Shown here piece by piece: positions 8,406 through 16,324 of a stretch of 64,000 nt of DNA; the stretch's first letter is position 1, and every line of letters starts with the position of its first letter. The stretch comes from an uncultured Treponema sp. (lineage in GTDB: Bacteria; Spirochaetota; Spirochaetia; Treponematales; Treponemataceae), in the NCBI GenBank assembly GCA_947165895.1, contig CAMVCB010000002.1:62001-126000 (forward strand). Direction: 5' to 3'. The position numbers were made by a program, and so were the translations under genes. The notes under the pieces were generated by a model. The model worked only from the letters and a program-made list of their open reading frames with translations. It did not search any database and had not been told where the DNA came from.

Positions 8406-8445
8406 CTTAGTTTACGTTTACAATTAAATGTAACGATAAACTAAG
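8406..8445 (+). promoter_or_regulatory. Nested dyad before the LacI-type gene (possible autoregulatory operator)
   Basis: Outer arms CTTAGTTTA (8406-8414) and TAAACTAAG (8437-8445) match perfectly; inner half sites CGTTTACA (8415-8422) and TGTAACG (8429-8435) continue the symmetry with one extra base. The dyad ends 9 nt before the ATG at 8455, so a bound protein or RNA hairpin there would affect expression of the regulator. Confidence 0.5.
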
Positions 8446-8454
8446 GAAAAAAGT

Positions 8455-9468
8455 ATGCTCACTCTCAAAGACATTGCGAAAGAAGCCGGCGTCAGCGTGA
8501 TGACGGTTTCCAACGTTATTAACGGCAAAAATTCGAAGGTTTCAAGGGAAACTATCGAGCGGGTTCAGAAAATCATCAAGGAAATGCATTATACCCCCAA
8601 TCTTAATGCCCGTTCTCTTGCAAAGCATGAGTCTAAATTGATTGCGGTCTTTGTCAGCACTTTTATTTCTTCCAAAAACGTTTTTAAAGATCCTTATGTG
8701 AGCGATTTGTTCGGCGAAGTCGAAAGCTGTATTCACGAAAAGGGCTATTACACTATCATTCAGTCGGTGGAAGAGCCGCAGAATGCCATAAATCTTTTGC
8801 AGAACTGGCAGGCTGACGGGGCGATTTTCCTTTCCAACCAGTCGCAGGAGAACATGAAGTTTCTTTCTGATTACTGCCAGTGCCCCCTTGTATTTATAGA
8901 CAGCGCAAATAATGAAAAGTGCGACTTTCTGACTGTGGAAATTGATGATAAAAAGGGCGGTTATCTTGCAACAAAATATCTGATTGAAAACGGTCATAAA
9001 AAAATCGGATTTGCGGGCTTCCTTGATGAAAAAGAATCAGTTATCAAAGAGCGCTATAAGGGCTATGTTCAGGCTATGGAAGAAGCCGGTTATTCAAAAT
9101 TTATAAATCACATTCAGGTGGCAACCAGCTATGAAGAAGGAATAAAGCTTGGCAAAAAAATTGCAAAAAAGAAGATAGATGTGACCGGCATTTTTGCGAC
9201 TGCCGATTTGTTTGCTCTTGGTCTGATTGAGGGGGCAAAGGCAAACGGAATGAATATTCCTAAAAATCTGTCGGTTGTCGGCTTTGATAATCTTTCCCTG
9301 TGTCAGTATGTTTCGCCTCGTCTTACAACTGTTTCCCAGGATATAGCCCATAAGGGGCGGGTTGCAGTTGAACTGCTTTTAAAGGCTATCAAGAAAGAAG
9401 ATATTTCTTCCAGAAGAATTGTCTGCGACGTAAAGCTGGAAGAATATCAGACTGTACGTGAGCTTTAG
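8455..9468 (+). CDS. LacI-family transcriptional regulator
   Basis: A 337-residue regulator: the N-terminal LacI helix-turn-helix (LKDIAKEAGVSVMTVSNVIN, residues 3-22) with the hinge MHYTPNLNARSLA, then a periplasmic-binding-protein-like effector domain ending in DNLSLCQYVSPRLTTVSQD. The effector is normally a sugar, but this gene directly follows trpA by 70 nt on the same strand, and a LacI-like palindrome covers the trpCF promoter. A role in controlling the trp cluster is therefore plausible inference. The AAGG before the ATG is a weak ribosome site. Confidence 0.9.
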   Translation: MLTLKDIAKEAGVSVMTVSNVINGKNSKVSRETIERVQKIIKEMHYTPNLNARSLAKHESKLIAVFVSTFISSKNVFKDPYVSDLFGEVESCIHEKGYYTIIQSVEEPQNAINLLQNWQADGAIFLSNQSQENMKFLSDYCQCPLVFIDSANNEKCDFLTVEIDDKKGGYLATKYLIENGHKKIGFAGFLDEKESVIKERYKGYVQAMEEAGYSKFINHIQVATSYEEGIKLGKKIAKKKIDVTGIFATADLFALGLIEGAKANGMNIPKNLSVVGFDNLSLCQYVSPRLTTVSQDIAHKGRVAVELLLKAIKKEDISSRRIVCDVKLEEYQTVREL

Positions 9469-9501
9469 CGGTGGCGGGCCGGCTGCCCCTTTTTCTGCAG
9501 A

Positions 9502-10482
9502 TTATAAATATTTTTCTATAAAATTGAAAACCCTTGTCCAGTAAAGTTCAGGTTCCGCAATAGCTGCCCGGGCATGATTAGCGTCTTTTATGACAAGCTT
9601 TTCTTTGGGACAGGCTGCCGCATTGTAGAGCTGGTCCAGCATATAAAATGGAACGTAATCGTCTTTGTCACCGTGAATAAAAAGGGTTGGAATTTTTGAT
9701 TTTGCAACTGCGTCCAATGAAGAAGCCTTTTTACAGTCAATTTTAAGATGGCGGCTGATATAAGGCTGAAAGTGCTTCATCAGGAATTCTCCCGGAAGAT
9801 GATAAAAAGTATCAATCTGATAAACAAATTCGTCCCAGATTGAAGTAAAAGCGCAGTCTTCTACGCAGCAGACAAGATTTGAAGGAAGCTCAAGAGCCGT
9901 TGCCTGCAGAACTGTCGAGGCTCCCATAGAAATGCCCCACAAGATGATTTTTGCCTGCTTATCTTTCTGACAGATGAATTCCGCCCAGGATTTTACGTCA
10001 TAAGGAGTAAAGGCTGCCATGTCGACAATCTTGCCCTGGCTCCAGCCGTGTCCCCTCTGTCCCGGAACAAGAATATTAAAGCCTCTTTCATAAAATTTCT
10101 TTGCATACATGGAAACATTCTTTGTTGAATCCCGGTAGCCGTGCATGATGATGACATAATTGTGATTTTCAGGCTGAAGGGCAATGCGGGCATTAAGCCT
10201 GAGACCATCAAAACTTTGAATGGAAACTGTTTCGCTTACGGAAAGCAGCCAGGGGAAGCATCTTTCCTTTTCTTCATGATTTTTTACAGACAGGGGATTA
10301 TCAGAATTGTAGCAGCTTTTCGGGTCAAAAGTGAAGGCTGGAGAATCCGGGCAATGTTCTGATTTTACCGGCCCAAAGCCTTTGTAAACAAAAAAAATAT
10401 TTACGGTTTGAACAATGGAGAAAAATATTAAAATGATTATGCCTGTGATGACAGAAACTTTAAAGGCTTTCGTATTTTTCAT
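9502..10482 (-). CDS. Membrane-anchored alpha/beta hydrolase
   Basis: The 326-residue protein has one N-terminal membrane segment (about residues 9-30) and an alpha/beta-hydrolase fold. The nucleophile elbow is GISMGAS, the acid is in IHGDKDDYVP, and the histidine is in DANHARA near the C terminus, so the triad is complete. The HGYRDSTKN block forms the oxyanion region. Related proteins act as esterases or peptidases of unknown substrate (BEM46/YqkD-like). No Shine-Dalgarno site is seen; TAAAAT lies 7 nt before the ATG, so a leaderless transcript is possible. Confidence 0.85.
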   Translation of the reverse strand: MKNTKAFKVSVITGIIILIFFSIVQTVNIFFVYKGFGPVKSEHCPDSPAFTFDPKSCYNSDNPLSVKNHEEKERCFPWLLSVSETVSIQSFDGLRLNARIALQPENHNYVIIMHGYRDSTKNVSMYAKKFYERGFNILVPGQRGHGWSQGKIVDMAAFTPYDVKSWAEFICQKDKQAKIILWGISMGASTVLQATALELPSNLVCCVEDCAFTSIWDEFVYQIDTFYHLPGEFLMKHFQPYISRHLKIDCKKASSLDAVAKSKIPTLFIHGDKDDYVPFYMLDQLYNAAACPKEKLVIKDANHARAAIAEPELYWTRVFNFIEKYL

Positions 10483-10530
10483 TTTGTCTATTTTACTAAA
10501 GAAAAAAGTCTATTTCAATCTTATGTTTTT

Positions 10531-10546
10531 TGGTATATTTTAGCCA
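10531..10546 (+). promoter_or_regulatory. Extended -10 promoter of pyrF, leaderless type
   Basis: TGG-TATATT (-10 at 10534-10539) ends 6 nt before the pyrF ATG at 10546, with no Shine-Dalgarno site. Transcription would begin at or next to the A of the start codon. Confidence 0.6.
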
Positions 10547-11487
10547 TGAATAAACACAATATGCAGCGCCTTCAGGAACTTGCGCTTAAAAATGGTCCAC
10601 TTTGCGTTGGTCTGGATACAGATCCTTCTTATATTCCGGAAAATATCCTCAGTCAGTATGCTTCGCCTGCCGCCGCAGTGCTGGCCTACAATAAGGCATT
10701 GATTAAGGCTGTTGCCGCAGAAAATGCTGCATGCTGCTTTAAAGTTCAGATTGCATATTATGAGGCTATGGGGCTTGAGGGTATGAAGGTTTTCTCCCAG
10801 ACTTTGCAGGCTGTGCGTGAATCAGGTCTTATAGCGATTTCTGACATTAAGCGCGGTGATATTGCGGCTACTGCATCTGCCTATGCCCGTGCCCACTTCA
10901 GCGGGGACTTTGAAACTGATTTAATTACCGTAAATCCATATATGGGCTTTGATACCCTCAAGCCTTTTACAGAATGGTCTTCTCCTGAAAAAGGCGGAAA
11001 AGGAGCTTTTGTTCTTTTATGTACGTCAAATCCCGGCATGGTTGATATTGAGCACCAGAAGCTTGCCGGAGCTGATGGCCGCGATGGCGGACTTTTGCTT
11101 GAGCGGGTAGGTGATGAGCTTGCCAGAATCAGCGATGAGTTTAAGGCTTCCTATCCTGAGCAGACCTGCGGTGTTATTGGAGCTGTAGTCGGCGCTACCC
11201 AGGAAAGTGATGCAAGGTGGATTCGTGATAAATATCCTGAAATCTTCTTTTTGATTCCTGGTTACGGTGCTCAGGGCGGAGCTGCAAGAATTGCCGCAAC
11301 CCTTCTGGACAAGGCCGGCGGAACAGTAAACTCTTCCCGCGGCATTTTGTGCGCCTGGAAAAAGGATGAAAAAATTGCCGCTGCCCGCGACTCCGGAAAA
11401 CTTACGATGGAAGATATCGTTGCTGCTGCCGTAAGGGCAAGTATTTTCAGTAAGGAAGATTTGCTTAAGGCTAAGGCTGAGCTGTAG
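10546..11487 (+). CDS. pyrF: Orotidine 5'-phosphate decarboxylase, type 2
   Basis: The 313-residue enzyme makes UMP from OMP, the last step of pyrimidine synthesis. It belongs to the longer type 2 group: GPLCVGLDTDPSYIPE near the start, the catalytic SDIKRGDIAATASAYA block near residue 100 (Asp-x-Lys-x-x-Asp), and VNPYMGFDTLKPF. It leads a pyrimidine cluster with two pyrK-pyrD fusion genes downstream. The start is supported by the -10 box directly upstream rather than by a ribosome site. Confidence 0.93.
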   Translation: MNKHNMQRLQELALKNGPLCVGLDTDPSYIPENILSQYASPAAAVLAYNKALIKAVAAENAACCFKVQIAYYEAMGLEGMKVFSQTLQAVRESGLIAISDIKRGDIAATASAYARAHFSGDFETDLITVNPYMGFDTLKPFTEWSSPEKGGKGAFVLLCTSNPGMVDIEHQKLAGADGRDGGLLLERVGDELARISDEFKASYPEQTCGVIGAVVGATQESDARWIRDKYPEIFFLIPGYGAQGGAARIAATLLDKAGGTVNSSRGILCAWKKDEKIAAARDSGKLTMEDIVAAAVRASIFSKEDLLKAKAEL

Positions 11488-11560
11488 TAAAACTGTTTTA
11501 TAAATTGTAAAATCCTAACTTTATAATACAAGAAAATATATAACGCTTTACCTTGTAAGG

Positions 11561-11700
11561 AAAAAATGCGTAGCAGAGGTTCGTGTTTTGCGACGCATAG
11601 AGCCTGATAATGTTGATATAAGGCGTAAGGGAAATACAGAGCGAAGCGTCGAAGGCTCTCGGCAGAGCAAAACATGGTTCTCTGCGGGAGCATTTTTTTT
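11561..11700. repeat. Multi-hairpin element between pyrF and pyrKD
   Basis: AAAAAATGC (11561-11569) and GCA plus eight T (11690-11700) close the element. Arms 11573-11591 and 11667-11685 pair over GCAGAG/CTCTGC and TGTTTTGC/GCAAAACA with a small internal loop, and inner hairpins use GACGC/GCGTC and AGAGCC/GGCTCT. It fills most of the 340-nt space between the two genes. It may act as a terminator for pyrF on the plus strand. The rest of the gap holds the pyrKD promoter region. Confidence 0.6.
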
Positions 11701-11732
11701 ATATGTTGTAAAAGTATTCAAAATTCAGTAAA

Positions 11733-11748
11733 GTTAGTTTTAACTAAC
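11733..11748 (+). promoter_or_regulatory. Palindrome upstream of the pyrKD genes
   Basis: GTTAGTT and AACTAAC are separated by two bases, about 80 nt before the first pyrKD start. An AT-rich stretch with -10-like TATTAT sequences follows. The position suits a repressor site, but no regulator can be named. A small hairpin (CCTACT/AGTAGG, 11784-11800) lies between it and the AAGGAG ribosome site. Confidence 0.4.
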
Positions 11749-11827
11749 ACTGTATTTGTTATTATATTATTTTATGAAAGCAGCCTACTGGTTTAGTAGG
11801 AAAAAATCTATAAGGAGAATTTACAAT

Positions 11828-13771
11828 ATGGACTTAGCAGAAATTGATGAAAACGGAAAGGGTTTATTGTTCTTTGGAAACACAAAGGTTGAACGACTTG
11901 AAAAAATTGAAGGTCAGCCTAATGTCTATCTTTTGCAGACAACAATTGAACTTGAACGACCGACTCAGCTTTCTCCTAAGTCCGGACAGTTTTATCTTAT
12001 CCGTTCGGCAAAATCAGCCGTAAACTATAACCGCCCTATAAGCGTTTATCACGCAGAAGAATGGACAAACAACGAGGGCAAAAAGAAGGTAACGGTTCAG
12101 TTTTTGATGCTGGAAAAGGGCAGGGGAACTGGTGAGCTTTGCCACATGACTCTCTGGGATGATATTTCTGTAATCGGCCCTTTAGGAAAACCCTGGCCGG
12201 TAGAAGAGTGTCAGGAAATTGCCAGAAAAAATCCCGGTAAGGCAAAAATCTGTATTGTGGGCGGAGGAATCGGCGTTGCGCCGGTTGCAAATCTTGCCCA
12301 CTGTCTGCCGGACGGCTCTTATGATTTTTATGCCGCCTTCAAATCCGGCTCTTACGGGCTTGAATACGTAAAGGCAAATAAGCTTGCAGTTACCACAGAT
12401 GATGGTTCCTGCGGACTTAAGGGAATGCTGCCCTGTGCCCTTTCCAAAGAAGCAGTTAAGGAGGCGGGCTACCAGCTGATTCTTGCCTGCGGTCCCACAC
12501 CTGCCCTTGTTTACGTAAAAGCCCTTGCAGAAGAACTTGGTATCAAATGCTATATCAGCATGGAACACAGAATGCTTTGCGGTCTTGGAGCCTGCCTTGG
12601 CTGTACCCTTGAAACTACAGAGGGCCTTAAACGCTGCTGTAAGGACGGCCCTGTTTTTGACGCTTCTAAAATCATCTTTGAAAAGCCATACCGCCGCCGT
12701 CTTCCTCTGGAAAAGAATGAAGAGCCGGATTTGAGCGTAAAGATTGCGGGCGTTGAGTTTAAAAATCCTACTATCGCCTCTGCCGGCACCTTCGCCTTCG
12801 GACAGAACTTCCGCGGTGTCAGTGACGTTGCGGCCTGGGGAGGAATCTGTTCAAAAGGCTGTACATTTGAACCTCGGGAAGGAAATCATGGTGAGCGTTC
12901 TCTGGAAGTTGCGGGCGGTAACATGAACTCAATCGGACTTCAGAATCCCGGAATCCCGACATTTATAAAGGAACTGCTGCCGGGTATGATAGGGCTTGGG
13001 CCTGTTGTAATCGCAAATCTTGCCGGAAGTGATATTGAATCTTATGTAGAAGGAGCAAAGCTTCTGGACAAAACTGACTGCGATATGATTGAGCTTAATA
13101 TTTCCTGTCCTAACGTTAAGGCCGCCGGTCTTGCCTGGGGCCTCAGCCCTGACACGGCATATTACTGCGTAAGCTCCGTCCGCGCCGTAACCAGAAAGCC
13201 CCTCATGGTAAAGCTTTCTCCTAACGCGCCTGATAACCGCCCTATTGCCCTTGCCTGCATTAAGGCCGGTGCCGATGCCCTCAGCATGATAAACATGGTT
13301 CATGGAGTCGCTATCGACATAGAAAAAGGAAAGCCTTTCTTTAATAACGTTCACGCAGGATATTCAGGACCTGGACTCAAGCCTCTTGCCCTGCGCATTG
13401 TTTACGACGTTGTGGAAGAAATCAACAAGCTGCCGCCTGAGCAGCGCATTCCGGTTGTGGGAATCGGAGGCATTTCCACCTGGCAGGATGCAGTTGAGTT
13501 CATTATGGCGGGTGCAAGTGCAGTTGAAATCGGGCAGGCAAAATTTACAAATCCAAATGTCGCAATCGATGTGGTAAAGGGCCTCCGCACCTTTATGAAA
13601 AGTCACGGCTATCATAATATTGAAGAAATGAGGGGAATTGCCCAGGTTAAGCACCCCACAGTGCTTGGTCCCGGCGACGAGCGGGCAAAATATGCTGAGC
13701 TTAAGAGCATGATTCTTGCCGACAAGCCTCTTGTTTCAAATCTGAGCGGTTCTAACGTGTGCATAAATTAA
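11828..13771 (+). CDS. Fused PyrK-PyrD (dihydroorotate dehydrogenase with its electron-transfer subunit), copy 1
   Basis: A 647-residue fusion. Residues 1 to about 295 match PyrK: an FAD-binding stretch (NRPISVYH), the IVGGGIGVAP nucleotide loop near 143-152, and the [2Fe-2S] cysteines C251, C256, C259 and C270/271. Residues about 300-620 match class 1B PyrD: Lys in CSKGCT (K343), the GNMNSIGLQNPG block, and the catalytic Cys in ELNISCPNV (C427). The enzyme oxidises dihydroorotate to orotate and passes electrons to NAD. The ATG at 11828 follows AAGGAG by 10 nt. A 30-residue tail after the barrel is absent from copy 2, whose start lies 36 nt further on. Confidence 0.9.
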   Translation: MDLAEIDENGKGLLFFGNTKVERLEKIEGQPNVYLLQTTIELERPTQLSPKSGQFYLIRSAKSAVNYNRPISVYHAEEWTNNEGKKKVTVQFLMLEKGRGTGELCHMTLWDDISVIGPLGKPWPVEECQEIARKNPGKAKICIVGGGIGVAPVANLAHCLPDGSYDFYAAFKSGSYGLEYVKANKLAVTTDDGSCGLKGMLPCALSKEAVKEAGYQLILACGPTPALVYVKALAEELGIKCYISMEHRMLCGLGACLGCTLETTEGLKRCCKDGPVFDASKIIFEKPYRRRLPLEKNEEPDLSVKIAGVEFKNPTIASAGTFAFGQNFRGVSDVAAWGGICSKGCTFEPREGNHGERSLEVAGGNMNSIGLQNPGIPTFIKELLPGMIGLGPVVIANLAGSDIESYVEGAKLLDKTDCDMIELNISCPNVKAAGLAWGLSPDTAYYCVSSVRAVTRKPLMVKLSPNAPDNRPIALACIKAGADALSMINMVHGVAIDIEKGKPFFNNVHAGYSGPGLKPLALRIVYDVVEEINKLPPEQRIPVVGIGGISTWQDAVEFIMAGASAVEIGQAKFTNPNVAIDVVKGLRTFMKSHGYHNIEEMRGIAQVKHPTVLGPGDERAKYAELKSMILADKPLVSNLSGSNVCIN

Positions 13772-13807
13772 AAAATCTGCTACAATGTCCCCAAAAAGGG
13801 GTCTAAA

Positions 13808-15607
13808 ATGATTAAAGATTGTCACGGAAATCCCCTGCCGCTTTATAGCAGGGGTCTTGTTTCTTATAATAGGTATGTTGATGGTGCTGTTCCTGAAGGC
13901 AGTGTTACTCTTCTTAAGGTGATTTTGCCTTCTGCTTCACCCCGTCCTCTTCCGGGGCAGTTTTATATGCTGCATGCGGAACGCAGTAATTTTCTGCTTC
14001 CACGACCGATCAGTGTTTATCATTCTGAAAAAAAGCCTGACGGCGACATTGAAATTTCATTTCTTATTCTTTTGAAGGGACAGGGTACCCGCGAGCTCTG
14101 CGATTTACAGCTGAAGGATAAAATCAATCTTTTAGGCCCATGCGGAAACCGTTTTGAAGAGCCTGCCGGAAAAAAAATATGTATTATTGGAGGCGGAATT
14201 GGAGTTGCTCCTGTTGCGGGTTTTGCCGAATCCCTGCCTGAAAGATCTTATGATTTTTTTGCTTCATTTAAGAGCGGCTCTTACGGTCTTGATTATATTA
14301 AGCCTGCAAATCTTACAATTACAAGTGATGACGGTTCTGTCGGCGTTCACGGAATGCTTTCTGCCGCTTTTACTGCAGATACAATCCGACAGCGGGGCTA
14401 TGAAGTAATTTATGCCTGCGGACCGACCCCTATGCTGGCCTATATTCAGGGCGTATGCCGCGAAGTCGGTGTAAAATGCTTTTTGAGCATGGAAGCCCGC
14501 ATGGCCTGTGGTGCCGGAGTCTGCCTTGGCTGCGTAATCGACACTACAAAAGGTAAGCTCCGCTGCTGTAAGGACGGCCCTGTTTTTGACGGTGACATTC
14601 TGATTTTTGAAAAGAAAGATTCTGTTGCCGGAATAAAAGTTCAGCCCCGCCGCCAGCCTCTTTCTGATGGTGTGGAGCCGGATCTTGGCGTAAATATTGG
14701 CGGAGTACATTTTGCAAATCCTGTAATCGGAAGTTCCGGGGCCTTTGGTTTTGGAACAGAATATCAGTCGGTTTTTGATGTAAATCGTCTTGGAGGCATC
14801 GCAAGCAAGGGTCTTACCCTTGAGCCTCGCCAGGGTAATGATGGAATCCGCCTCTGGGAAACACCTGCCGGACTTATGAATTCAATCGGCCTTCAGAATC
14901 CAGGAATTCCTCACTTTATAGAAAATGAACTTCCACAGATGATGGCGCTTAAGCCTGTCGCAATTGCAAATCTTTCCGGCTCTTCGCTGGAAACTTATGT
15001 GGAAGGAGCAAAGCTTCTTGATAAAACAGAAGTCCCGGTGATTGAACTGAATATTTCCTGCCCTAATGTAAGTGCCGGAGGTGCTGCCTTTGGAATGACC
15101 TGTTCTGCTGCCGGCGATGTTGTCCGTGCCGTTCGTGCTGCGACTTCAAAGCCTCTTGTCGTAAAGCTTACACCTCAGGCTCCAGATTTAATCGGTGTTG
15201 CAATGGAATGTATAAAAGCCGGCGCCGATGGAATCAGTCTTTGTAATTCCTTCCAGGGAATTGCTGTTGATATTGAAAGGGGAGTGCCTGTTTTTGAAAA
15301 GGTAAAGGCCGGGGTAGGAGGTCCTGCTGTTCGTCCGATTGCCGTCCGTCTGGTTTACGAGCTTGTTGAGGCAATTAATAAACTGCCGGAAAGTCAGCGC
15401 GTGCCGGTAATTGCAATTGGCGGAATTGCCACCTGGCAGGATGCCGTGGAATTTATTATGGCCGGGGCTGCGGCGCTGGAAGTGGGCACTGCGACCTTTG
15501 TAAATCCGCTTGCTATGGTAGAAATTATTGACGGGCTTGCAGCCTTTATGAAGCGTAAGGGATATAAAAGTCTTGCAGATTTCAGAGGCTGTATTCAAAA
15601 CAAATAG
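13808..15607 (+). CDS. Fused PyrK-PyrD, copy 2
   Basis: A 599-residue paralogue of the upstream gene with the same fusion order. The PyrK part has IIGGGIGVAP near 126-135 and [2Fe-2S] cysteines C234, C239, C242 and C253/254. The PyrD part has ASKGLT (K334), LMNSIGLQNPG and the catalytic Cys in ELNISCPNV (C418). Both copies keep all visible catalytic residues, yet their sequences differ at many sites, so this is an old duplication. An AGGGG site precedes the ATG. One copy may have moved to another pyrimidine or to redox balancing; the sequence alone does not decide. Confidence 0.9.
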   Translation: MIKDCHGNPLPLYSRGLVSYNRYVDGAVPEGSVTLLKVILPSASPRPLPGQFYMLHAERSNFLLPRPISVYHSEKKPDGDIEISFLILLKGQGTRELCDLQLKDKINLLGPCGNRFEEPAGKKICIIGGGIGVAPVAGFAESLPERSYDFFASFKSGSYGLDYIKPANLTITSDDGSVGVHGMLSAAFTADTIRQRGYEVIYACGPTPMLAYIQGVCREVGVKCFLSMEARMACGAGVCLGCVIDTTKGKLRCCKDGPVFDGDILIFEKKDSVAGIKVQPRRQPLSDGVEPDLGVNIGGVHFANPVIGSSGAFGFGTEYQSVFDVNRLGGIASKGLTLEPRQGNDGIRLWETPAGLMNSIGLQNPGIPHFIENELPQMMALKPVAIANLSGSSLETYVEGAKLLDKTEVPVIELNISCPNVSAGGAAFGMTCSAAGDVVRAVRAATSKPLVVKLTPQAPDLIGVAMECIKAGADGISLCNSFQGIAVDIERGVPVFEKVKAGVGGPAVRPIAVRLVYELVEAINKLPESQRVPVIAIGGIATWQDAVEFIMAGAAALEVGTATFVNPLAMVEIIDGLAAFMKRKGYKSLADFRGCIQNK

Positions 15608-15608
15608 T

Positions 15609-15674
15609 CACAGATGGGACGCAGATTTTCACAGATAATGAATTTCACTCTGTGAGTTTCTGTGTGCATCTGTG
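15609..15674. repeat. CACAGATG dispersed inverted repeat, copy 1
   Basis: It starts CACAGATG and ends CATCTGTG, with further CACAGAT/TCTGTG steps inside. It begins 2 nt after the second pyrKD stop and may form its 3' hairpin. A shorter, similar copy lies at 58298-58354, also just after a gene. Confidence 0.6.
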
Positions 15675-15676
15675 GT

Positions 15677-15710
15677 AAAAAAAAAGACTATCAGGATAAC
15701 CTGATAGTCT
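15677..15710 (-). terminator. Rho-independent terminator for the small membrane protein gene
   Basis: A perfect 11-bp stem AGACTATCAGG/CCTGATAGTCT with an ATAA loop is followed on the minus strand by a nine-T run. A second hairpin (AGAAAACCG/CGGTTTTCT) lies between it and the gene end. Confidence 0.8.
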
Positions 15711-15789
15711 AAACCTCCTAATTCGCAAGTGGTAAACTTGCCAAGAAAACCGCAAGTCATACGGTTTTCTAATGAATTATCAAATTAAA

Positions 15790-16215
15790 TTAATTTCCTG
15801 TAAGCCAGCCGTAAATTGCAGCAATCCAGCCAACAAGAATTACATAAAAGCCGATGTAAGCATGCTTTATGAAGCTTTTTCCGGCTGCGCGCCAGAGACT
15901 GCCGCCTATAGAAGAGTCGCTGAGAACTCCTGTAAGAAGAAGGCAGAGAATTACTCCGCCGGCAAGTGTAATGCAGAGCGCAATAAGCTTGTGACCTTTT
16001 TTGAAATTGTTCATAAGTGAAAAAAGGATTCCAAGTGCAGCGCCAATACAAATCATAAGGATAGCTACGGTTGATGTGCCGAAGTTCTTTAAATTAATGA
16101 ATTTGAATGCATTTGGTGTCTGACCCATTACTTTAATAATCGGCAGAAGCAGACCAACGATTACAAGAACCATTCCAACGAAATACAAAATAGAAGAATT
16201 AAATTTTTTTCCCAT
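15790..16215 (-). CDS. Small four-helix membrane protein, unknown function
   Basis: A 141-residue protein with about four hydrophobic segments (residues 9-27, 45-65, 74-98, 115-138) and short charged loops. AGAGGA lies 6 nt before the ATG. No family motif was recognised; it looks like the small DUF-type membrane proteins common in spirochaetes. It stands alone, with a strong terminator downstream. Confidence 0.75.
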   Translation of the reverse strand: MGKKFNSSILYFVGMVLVIVGLLLPIIKVMGQTPNAFKFINLKNFGTSTVAILMICIGAALGILFSLMNNFKKGHKLIALCITLAGGVILCLLLTGVLSDSSIGGSLWRAAGKSFIKHAYIGFYVILVGWIAAIYGWLTGN

Positions 16216-16324
16216 TTTTTTCCTCTTTTTTTAATAATTAAATTATATCACAGCTTTTTTAAAAGCGAAAACTTATTTTTTGTTATTTTTAAAATAAGTT
16301 TTCTTCTATATAAATAGCTGTGTT

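Noticed and set aside
11271-11693. A minus-strand frame over the end of pyrF and the intergenic element
   Set aside because: It reads through the hairpin element and the antisense of pyrF; no family or ribosome site.
15785-16051. Alternative frame of 88 codons over the small membrane protein gene
   Set aside because: It lacks a hydrophobic or domain pattern; the 141-residue frame has a ribosome site, membrane segments and a terminator.
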